Source: Bacteroidales bacterium (lineage in GTDB: Bacteria > Bacteroidota > Bacteroidia > Bacteroidales > WCHB1-69). From it: a stretch of DNA of 8,991 nucleotides. Positions within the stretch are counted from its first letter, which is position 1; each line of letters opens with the position of its first letter. The stretch is taken from positions 1 to 8,991 of the forward strand of contig JAISDH010000010.1 in the NCBI GenBank assembly GCA_031264975.1, written 5' to 3'. Below, in pieces: positions 1-5,508 of the stretch. The translations under genes were made by a program, and so were the position numbers. Under the pieces are notes generated by a model, which saw only the letters and a list, made by a program, of their open reading frames with translations, searched no databases and was not told the DNA's origin.

Positions 1-461
1 TACGCTTTATTATTACAGTCGGGCTGAATAAAATGACTTGCCAGGGGGTCGGAAGGGAAATCGTCGTCAATCAAATCGACTGTTGCCGAAATCTCTACGC
101 TCGTGCAGTCATCGGAAAAGGTGAAAGTATAATCGCCGGCAACAAGATTTGCTATCATCAAGCCCAGTGCGAGTACGAGTCTGCCTTCTTCTTCTCTTAT
201 ATAATGGATAGTTGTTCCTGTATAGTCAGAAGGCATCGACGTAATTTCCCATTTAATCGGCAGTCTGTCGTTCTGTATCTTGAAGCTAACAAAACCCGAG
301 TGTTTTATGCAAGTCATCGCACTGCGATTGGAGCTAATTAATTCGACGGTTAATGGCGAAGAACACTCCTGTGCATTAACAATACCGGATAAACCGAATG
401 TAAACAGGATGAATATACCTGTGGTAATGACAATTGTCCGGTTTCTCAATTTGCATATCAT
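1..461 (-). CDS. Secreted protein of unknown function, N-terminal part
   Basis: The frame is open from ATG at 461 to the left edge, giving 153 visible codons with no stop. It begins with a basic stretch, a hydrophobic core (about residues 10-28) and a likely signal peptidase I site after VNA (31-33), so the product should be exported. The visible mature part is beta-rich with scattered cysteines. It contains a motif reading NLVAGDYTFTFSDDC, which resembles repeat units of large Bacteroidetes surface proteins (SprB-type or PKD-like modules). That resemblance is by eye only. The start lies 23 bp after the stop of the O-antigen ligase gene, so it is probably the last visible gene of the same operon. 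It could be an adhesin-like substrate of the type IX secretion system, but its C-terminal sorting domain, if any, lies outside the window. The coding call is firm; the function is not known. Confidence 0.75.
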   Translation of the reverse strand, partial: MICKLRNRTIVITTGIFILFTFGLSGIVNAQECSSPLTVELISSNRSAMTCIKHSGFVSFKIQNDRLPIKWEITSMPSDYTGTTIHYIREEEGRLVLALGLMIANLVAGDYTFTFSDDCTSVEISATVDLIDDDFPSDPLASHFIQPDCNNKA

Positions 462-484
462 GATTCGTTAAAAATAATTAATAA

Positions 485-2425
485 TTATTTGTTTCCGTCA
501 TCAGTAATTAACTTGACAAGTTCTTCTCTCATTTCGTCCACAGCCCTGGATTTGACCTTTGGAGCTTTGCTGAGGACAATATTTGCTTCCGCTTCAGCCC
601 TGTCTTTAAGACCCATTTCGTGATACAGTTTTGCGAGCAGGTAGTGAGGATAGAGGCGGCTGGGAACAAGATTTATTGACTTTTTTAAACTTTGTTCCGC
701 CTGTTCGTACTCTTTCTGTCCCTGATAATTTGTGCCCAGCATGTTGTAAAACACAGGGTCGCAATTTATTTGTATTGCACGATACAGTATTTCGTTGCTT
801 TTCCCGTACTGTTTCAAATTCGACAGGCATGCGGCGTACTCGAACAGGAATCTTATTTCGTCCTGCAAACAGGGATACTCTGCGGCATATTCTTTGGCTG
901 CCTCTTCGTTTCTGTTCTGGTAATACAGCATGTTTGTGTTTTTCCATTGCTTATAGGCGTTATAGAATTGAAAGTTAAGAATTGAGAATTGAGAGGCAAA
1001 TACAATGGACACAGGAACTATAATGAGGAAAGACCGGACAGCAAATTTCGGATACGGTATTTTGTCCCGGAGATTTCTGTTATTATTGTCTGCTATGCAC
1101 AGCGCCGATAAAAACGCAAAGGCAATGACAAACGGCAGTAAGTTAAACGGGTACGACATTGAGGCGAATATCAGCAATGAAACAAGCGAACCGACAGGCA
1201 GAATGTTTTTGTTCCGTATTCCCGCAAGCAATACACAGACCACAAATGCGAGAAATACAAGAACGGGTATTATTCCCGTTTCTATACATATTTGCAGATA
1301 ATCGTTGAACGCGTATTCCACTCCGCCGGCGATATACTCTTCACTTTCACTGCCTGCGCCCGAGGCAAAATACTCCGCCTGCGCATCTCCGTAACTGCCG
1401 CCAAAATTGCCGAGACCAACTCCAAACGGATGTTTCACTATGGTTTGCGTGGCTATTTTCCATGTAAAAGCGCGCCCGAGCGCCGAATCTTTTTTCATCA
1501 AAAACAGTCCGACCATCGAAACAGCAAACAGTATGACAGCAAGCGCCGGGAGAATAATCATCCTTGCCCTGTATTTTCGGAAATAATTGCGAAACGTAAT
1601 TTTTTTTTTGTACGACGACACAAAATACATTATACCGACAAAAGCGCTGCCGCCGAGAGCGCCCAGCCATGAGGCCCGGCTCTTTGCGGAAGGCAATATA
1701 AATATTATACACAAAACGGTCGCGAAGTTAAGTACATAGAATAAAGAGTTAAATGAGAGGAGCGGCGAACGGCGAGCGAGCTCCGGCGAATTTTGTGTAA
1801 CTTCAGGTTCTTTGCGCTTGAATGTTTTGTAATTAAAAATCACATATCCCAGAGCGTATGGAAAAATCATTGCAAGCCAGCCCGAATAGGGTCCGGGGTT
1901 AAAAAACGAGCCTGTTATTATTTTATGCGGCGAAGACGTGAATCCGTACAGTTGTATCAATCCCCAGACCGCTTCTGCCAGTCCGGTAATAACAAACGTT
2001 ATACAGCACAGACGGTATATCAGTTTGCTTTTTCCCGCAAAAAATATTCTTAAATAGTAATAAAAAAACATCGCAAATATCAGCAACAGGCATTTGTTTG
2101 TCAATCTGCCTGTATGATTAAGCGTTATCAACACGGCTGCCGCGCAAAATAACAATATCAGCAAGTCGGGAACTTTGAAACTCAATCTCTCCCCACGCCC
2201 TGTTATCGCCGCCGGAATAGCTGCTGCGGAAAGCAATGTCACGGATGCATAAAACCAGAAATATTTTCCCGACACAATGCTGTTTGCTAAATTGTTATTT
2301 ATTACAAACACTGTACATAAGGATAAGACTATCGTTATTGCTACTAATATGTCCATGAATCTGCGTCCCTGCAAATTGAGTACTGCGGAGAATATGTTTT
2401 TCAGACGATTTTCAGATGTTTTCAT
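485..2425 (-). CDS. O-antigen ligase family (Wzy_C) membrane protein with C-terminal TPR repeats
   Basis: The product is a 646-residue polytopic inner-membrane protein with roughly 12 hydrophobic segments between residues 23 and 480, followed by a soluble tail. Residues 172-194 (TGSFFNPGPYSGWLA...), 249-257 (SRASWLGAL), 317-345 (GRAFTWKIATQ...KHPFGVGLGNF) and 370-385 (EYAFNDYLQICIETG) match the conserved core of the Wzy_C/WaaL/PglL superfamily. These enzymes polymerise glycans or transfer lipid-linked glycans to lipid A or protein at the periplasmic face. Residues about 526-624 form two or three TPR-like helical repeats, suggesting a protein partner. The gene sits 16 bp after the thioredoxin-like gene and 23 bp before the secreted protein gene. 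No O-antigen or capsule gene is near, so its substrate may belong to the peptide operon rather than to LPS; that is inference. A heptanucleotide array is translated in frame at residues 478-487, at the end of the last membrane segment. Confidence 0.9.
   Translation of the reverse strand: MKTSENRLKNIFSAVLNLQGRRFMDILVAITIVLSLCTVFVINNNLANSIVSGKYFWFYASVTLLSAAAIPAAITGRGERLSFKVPDLLILLFCAAAVLITLNHTGRLTNKCLLLIFAMFFYYYLRIFFAGKSKLIYRLCCITFVITGLAEAVWGLIQLYGFTSSPHKIITGSFFNPGPYSGWLAMIFPYALGYVIFNYKTFKRKEPEVTQNSPELARRSPLLSFNSLFYVLNFATVLCIIFILPSAKSRASWLGALGGSAFVGIMYFVSSYKKKITFRNYFRKYRARMIILPALAVILFAVSMVGLFLMKKDSALGRAFTWKIATQTIVKHPFGVGLGNFGGSYGDAQAEYFASGAGSESEEYIAGGVEYAFNDYLQICIETGIIPVLVFLAFVVCVLLAGIRNKNILPVGSLVSLLIFASMSYPFNLLPFVIAFAFLSALCIADNNNRNLRDKIPYPKFAVRSFLIIVPVSIVFASQFSILNFQFYNAYKQWKNTNMLYYQNRNEEAAKEYAAEYPCLQDEIRFLFEYAACLSNLKQYGKSNEILYRAIQINCDPVFYNMLGTNYQGQKEYEQAEQSLKKSINLVPSRLYPHYLLAKLYHEMGLKDRAEAEANIVLSKAPKVKSRAVDEMREELVKLITDDGNK
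965..992 (-). repeat. Four-unit heptanucleotide array inside the ligase gene
   Basis: On the plus strand the units are GAATTGA, AAGTTAA, GAATTGA, GAATTGA. On the coding strand these read as TCAATTC/TTAACTT-type units, related to the TTTTCAA/CTTTCAA array at 5583-5631. The array is translated as part of SQFSILNFQF at the end of the last transmembrane segment of the ligase. The unit is 7 nt, so 28 bp is not a whole number of codons, yet the frame stays open on both sides. Confidence 0.7.
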
Positions 2426-2441
2426 AATATTTGCTCACATT

Positions 2442-3011
2442 TTATTCTTTCACTTCTTCTCCATTTATGATTTTCTTATACAATTCCCAGACCTGGGGAT
2501 AGGATATCGGGTCGCCCATTGCAAGAACTGTATTGTTATTGTCCAACAGAAAACATTGATACAAGGGGTTATCCGGCAATTTGTTCATTTGATTCAACTG
2601 TCCGGCCGTATCAATATATACGGGATAATTTGTAAACCGTTCGCGTTTTAGCAATGTAATTATTGCCTCTTTATCTTTCGATTGAAAATAAAACAAAAAA
2701 TCCGCTTGAGAACCCATCTCTTCAATATACGTCTTCCATGTACTTGCACGTAACCGGCATCCTGTGCATCCGCTTGAGTCTATATAATTAAGTATTTTAT
2801 ATTTGCATGATTTATATATACTGTCCGTTGCGTTCGTCGTATCCGTTTTTTGTATATAGACGGGTTTAATATCCGGAAGCAGGATAGTTTTGTAAACCCA
2901 TTCGTTAATTATTTGAGCCGGCTCGGGAGTTTTGCTTTTGCTTTTACAGCCAATCATAAAAACGCATCCTGCCGCCATAAATATTAAGCTTATTATTTTT
3001 ATGTTTCTCAT
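2442..3011 (-). CDS. Thioredoxin-like lipoprotein with CxxC motif
   Basis: The product is 189 residues. It starts with a signal peptide and two possible lipidation cysteines, C16 (MAAGC) and C22 (FMIGC), followed by a polar Lys/Ser linker, so it is probably a membrane-anchored periplasmic or surface lipoprotein. After a linker, residues 72-180 look like a thioredoxin fold. Strand YKILNYID leads to the redox motif CTGC (82-85) at the head of a helix. A second strand (DFLFYFQ), a proline before a strand (NYPVYID, P130) and a final strand-turn (CFLLDNNNTVLAMGDP) follow. This pattern matches TlpA/AhpC-like lipoproteins common in Bacteroides. A thiol-disulfide exchange role is inferred from the CxxC. 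It lies between the propeller gene (20 bp) and the ligase gene (16 bp). A plausible partner is the four-cysteine peptide encoded at the head of the block. Confidence 0.8.
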   Translation of the reverse strand: MRNIKIISLIFMAAGCVFMIGCKSKSKTPEPAQIINEWVYKTILLPDIKPVYIQKTDTTNATDSIYKSCKYKILNYIDSSGCTGCRLRASTWKTYIEEMGSQADFLFYFQSKDKEAIITLLKRERFTNYPVYIDTAGQLNQMNKLPDNPLYQCFLLDNNNTVLAMGDPISYPQVWELYKKIINGEEVKE

Positions 3012-3031
3012 GATAATGTAAATTTTAGCGT

Positions 3032-4258
3032 TTAATCAAAAATGGAATCATTAAGTGTAAATCTTATTAATAACGGATTTGTATCATCAATATCCGTACC
3101 GGATAAAAATGTTTTCATTTTTCCCTCGGGTAATTTTCCCGCAGATGTTTCATCATACATTATCCTTGCGGGTATTACCGTATAAAACGATTTATTATCG
3201 GTAACCAAAGGAGTATTCAAAAATATATCGGCTAATATTTTGTTTCCTTTAATACTGTTGGAAGAAACGGTTATTGTCTTATCTTTGCTCTTGCTGTAAT
3301 AAACTTTAACTTTGTCGTTCGACAGTAATCCCGAAAATCCGACATAAAAATAATCGTCCGAATCTAATATTTCGCCCCACGAAAAGAGATATTTATCGTC
3401 TATCATGTTTTTTATATGCTCCCTGCCATTTTTATTGTCAAGCGAAAACGAAATCTTTTGCCTGTCTTTATATGAGGGAATTTTGTATGCCGACCCGGAT
3501 TGAATAACATATTTTAATCCGATTGAGTTTTCGTTCACAATATATATGGTATCACTCAGCGCAGGCTGGTATAAAAATGTTCCGTCTTTAAGATTTATCA
3601 ACGCATGGGCGGAACGAATCTCTATTGTTTGAGGTGTATCATCCTGTTTTGCTGCATGAAGAAAATTACCTTTTTTATCAAAAAAATGAACATTGCTTGT
3701 TTCCATCTCTTCATAAGGAAACATACTGTAAGGAGGCGTGGCTTTAGGCTCGGAACAAAAATGAACAAATCCGCTTGTTGTCGAGGCTATTCTAACCGGT
3801 ACGAAATTTAATAATACTGTCTTCTCATGATTCCCATTCCTGTCGTAGAGGATAATTTTTTTAGAATAAGCATCCATTACTACAATTTGTTTATTAATAT
3901 AATCAATAGAAAAAGAACTGATTTGAATATATTCATCCGGACCTTGCCCGACAGTGTGAATTTTATTGATATATTTACCTGTATTGGAAAATATGGAAAC
4001 AGTAGTTTTACTGTGATCCAATATATACAGTGTGTCGTTCATTATATATATCTGGAATATCTCTTTTAACAGTGATTCCTCGCTTGATTCTAATCTGACA
4101 GTATCATAATCGCCAATCAAATTTTCGATAGAAATATTGACCGGAGTTTCGACATTGATTATCGTATAATCTCCCGCAATTTCAGTGTATTTCATCTGAT
4201 TTTTACATGCGCTGAAAAATATACATATCAATACTGCAATATATTTTATTTTTATCAT
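3032..4258 (-). CDS. 6-bladed beta-propeller lipoprotein (BF2992/DUF5128-like)
   Basis: The product is 408 residues with a short signal peptide and lipobox ending at FFSAC (C18). The rest is a series of beta-hairpins with repeated hydrophobic strands, for example DTLYILDHSKTTVSIFSNTG at about residues 75-94. The motif VGQGPDEY (103-110) is the hallmark, in the form GxGPxEY, of a large family of Bacteroidetes 6-bladed propellers, often several per genome and often beside NVEALA-type small peptides. Propellers of this kind are thought to bind ligands or proteins; no catalytic residues are evident. It starts 118 bp downstream of the peptide stop, beyond a hairpin terminator. No convincing promoter was seen in that gap, so it may be expressed by read-through. 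The family assignment is from memory of the motif and architecture, not from a search. Confidence 0.85.
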   Translation of the reverse strand: MIKIKYIAVLICIFFSACKNQMKYTEIAGDYTIINVETPVNISIENLIGDYDTVRLESSEESLLKEIFQIYIMNDTLYILDHSKTTVSIFSNTGKYINKIHTVGQGPDEYIQISSFSIDYINKQIVVMDAYSKKIILYDRNGNHEKTVLLNFVPVRIASTTSGFVHFCSEPKATPPYSMFPYEEMETSNVHFFDKKGNFLHAAKQDDTPQTIEIRSAHALINLKDGTFLYQPALSDTIYIVNENSIGLKYVIQSGSAYKIPSYKDRQKISFSLDNKNGREHIKNMIDDKYLFSWGEILDSDDYFYVGFSGLLSNDKVKVYYSKSKDKTITVSSNSIKGNKILADIFLNTPLVTDNKSFYTVIPARIMYDETSAGKLPEGKMKTFLSGTDIDDTNPLLIRFTLNDSIFD

Positions 4259-4330
4259 CCTGTTGTATAAATATTTAATTATTAATTATTTAATCGAATA
4301 AAAATATCACTGCTGCGTCTCGCTCGGCAC

Positions 4331-4363
4331 AATAAAAAGAGAGGATAAAAATTATCCTCTCTT
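4331..4363 (-). terminator. Intrinsic terminator after the peptide gene
   Basis: A 12-bp perfect stem pairs 4337-4348 (AAGAGAGGATAA) with 4352-4363, leaving a 3-nt loop. Read on the minus strand it is followed by TTTTTATT (4338-4331). It starts 13 bp past the peptide stop codon. It should end most transcripts from the peptide promoter and leave a smaller read-through share for the propeller gene and the rest of the operon. Confidence 0.85.
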
Positions 4364-4375
4364 CATAAAATTCTG

Positions 4376-4657
4376 TTACTCAAAAATATAACAGTTGCCA
4401 CATACCGGAAATGTATTGCCTGGAATACACGTAGGTACGTAACCGGGAAAAGGCTCGCCCCCAATGTAAACAATACATTTTTCAGGTGGAAGGAGCACAT
4501 ACATATCAAAAACGTTTTCCACCTGCGACATTGCCTTAGCATTAGACAATGCTACACCCGAACTGTCTTTTTCGGATTGACCCGAAGTGAGACTGAAATT
4601 CACCGCGCTAATCGCGATAATTGCTGCACCAGCAGCGAATCTAAAAACTTTTTTCAT
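4376..4657 (-). CDS. NVEALA-like small exported cysteine-containing peptide
   Basis: The product is 93 residues. A basic start (MKKVFRF) and a hydrophobic Ala/Ile-rich segment (about 8-24) form a leader. Residues 36-45 (ALSNAKAMSQ) correspond to the conserved NVEALA element (consensus near LANVEALAQ) of a family of small Bacteroidetes peptides. The C-terminal part (about 46-93) carries four cysteines, C61, C77, C86 and C89 (CGNC at 86-89), with several Pro, Gly and aromatic residues, which suits a small disulfide-bonded or modified peptide. The function of the family is not established. The gene has its own promoter and terminator and heads the block with the propeller, thioredoxin-like and ligase genes. 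The NVEALA match is degenerate (NAKAMS rather than NVEALA), so this is a divergent member or a related leader type. Confidence 0.8.
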   Translation of the reverse strand: MKKVFRFAAGAAIIAISAVNFSLTSGQSEKDSSGVALSNAKAMSQVENVFDMYVLLPPEKCIVYIGGEPFPGYVPTCIPGNTFPVCGNCYIFE

Positions 4658-4701
4658 AAAATTTACTTAAAAATTAACATTAAAATTAAAAATCTTGGGG
4701 G

Positions 4702-4709
4702 CAAAGGTA
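4702..4709 (-). promoter_or_regulatory. Bacteroidetes -7 promoter element for the peptide gene
   Basis: On the minus strand the site reads TACCTTTG, an exact match to the Bacteroidetes TAnnTTTG element. It implies a start near 4695 and a leader of about 38 nt before the ATG at 4657. No good TTTG -33 element lies at the usual spacing. Instead the upstream DNA is rich in A and T tracts (4715-4776), which may act as an UP-like or bent-DNA element. Confidence 0.6.
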
Positions 4710-4986
4710 ATACATTTTTTTTTAAACCGCAGCATTTTTTCTGCAAAAAAGTTCACTTTTTTTTAATCTTTTTTTTAATTTATTGTTTTATAGTACATTA
4801 AAATATGTAAATTGTGTAATATTTTTAAATAGGGTTCTACTTTTATTTTTGTGGGAAGGTACAAATTCCCAGAGTGTACGACAAAAATCCCATTATTTGC
4901 AAGTGGGTAAAAAATTATCCTGTACCGCACCTGATTGGAATTATGAATTATATTGCAATGCATCGCGAAATTGTCCATAGGACATC

Positions 4987-5159
4987 AATATCAATAGAAA
5001 AACCGTTTATCTCCCGCCACAAGCCTTTTAAGGCTTGCACACGAATAGCAAATACCAAATTGTTTCTTTCAGTGACGATCCTGGACGGAATGCGAAACGG
5101 TCACCGTATGCAAGCCTTAAAAGGCTTGTGGTGCGTATCTCCCTGTTTCTATTGATATT
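4987..5159. repeat. Large inverted repeat with nested hairpins (MITE-like)
   Basis: The outer arms match perfectly over 14 bp: 4987-5000 (AATATCAATAGAAA) against 5146-5159. The inner arms match perfectly over 23 bp: 5017-5039 against 5109-5131. Each inner arm contains its own palindrome, CAAGCCTTTTAAGGCTTG (stem 8, centre TT). The 14-16 nt between outer and inner arms do not pair. The central 69 bp (5040-5108) carry no gene. The element resembles a non-autonomous palindromic element; the family is not recognised. Confidence 0.75.
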
Positions 5160-5203
5160 AATAATCTACGGGTAATTTTGCCGTACATCCGTCGGCGATC
5201 ATG

Positions 5204-5238
5204 TAGGGGCGACCCTTGCGGCCCTTGCGGTCGCCCTA
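5204..5238. repeat. REP-like GC-rich palindrome
   Basis: TAGGGGCGACC (5204-5214) pairs with GGTCGCCCTA (5229-5238) with one bulged G. The loop contains the duplicated unit CTTGCGGCC/CTTGCGG. GGGCGACC...GGTCGCCC palindromes of this kind recur in many bacterial genomes as REP or RAYT-mobilised sequences. No intact gene lies beside it that would need it as a terminator. Confidence 0.6.
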
Positions 5239-5284
5239 AACATTGAGCAATAAACAAGAAAAATGATGAATGAAAATTATTATA

Positions 5285-5292
5285 TACCTTTG
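5285..5292 (+). promoter_or_regulatory. -7 promoter element for the truncated gene and possibly lepB
   Basis: The site reads TACCTTTG, matching TAnnTTTG, 57 bp upstream of the ATG at 5350. No TTTG -33 box is visible at the usual spacing. Nothing that looks like a terminator lies between here and 5509, so it may also drive the signal peptidase gene. Confidence 0.5.
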
Positions 5293-5349
5293 CAGGGAAA
5301 TTCGATAGAAAAAAATAAAAAAATGTTTAACGCTATAAAAAAATAAAAA

Positions 5350-5475
5350 ATGGCTTTGGATAATTTAATCTCGGTGTCTTTTACAGAAGACGAATTAGCC
5401 CGTATAGACAGGGCATTGATGAAGATGGAAACCATCATTAAGGATAAAGCGTTACAAAATTCAATTGAAAATTGA
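5350..5475 (+). pseudogene. 5' remnant of a conserved Bacteroidetes hypothetical gene
   Basis: The frame encodes 41 residues, starting MALDNLISVSFTEDELARID. This looks like the N-terminus of a family of roughly 150-160 residue Bacteroidetes proteins of unknown function, recalled from memory. Here the family-like sequence stops at about residue 36 (KDKALQ). The last five codons (NSIEN and stop) come from the inverted-repeat element that begins at 5461. A promoter and an A-rich leader (5293-5349) are still in place, so a short product could be made. The remaining two thirds of the expected gene are not found downstream before lepB, which suggests that insertion of the element came with a deletion. 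Confidence 0.6.
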
Positions 5476-5508
5476 AAATTCCGCGATGTGAGATAAAAAG
5501 TACAGATA

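Larger units (their letters stand above)
4710..5284. other. Long intergenic region between divergent units
   Basis: No gene was recognised in this 575-bp stretch. From 4715 to 4776 it holds homopolymer tracts upstream of the peptide promoter: T9 at 4715-4723, T6 at 4735-4740, A6 at 4745-4750, T8 at 4757-4764 and T8 at 4769-4776. Between 4777 and 4986 there are only short open frames without family signals. The rest is the large inverted repeat (4987-5159) and a REP-like hairpin (5204-5238), each listed separately. Confidence 0.6.

Noticed and set aside
606..1712. Several 90-126 codon frames on both strands within the ligase gene
   Set aside because: They are shadows of the 646-codon gene, which carries the clear family motifs.
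4844..4851. TATTTTTG, a match to TAnnTTTG on the plus strand
   Set aside because: It lies in T-rich DNA where such matches are expected by chance, has no -33 partner, and no convincing gene follows.
4783..5155. Overlapping small plus-strand frames of 65 and 93 codons, one with a cysteine-containing tail
   Set aside because: They overlap each other in different frames, one runs into the palindromic element, and neither shows a leader, family motif or clear promoter.
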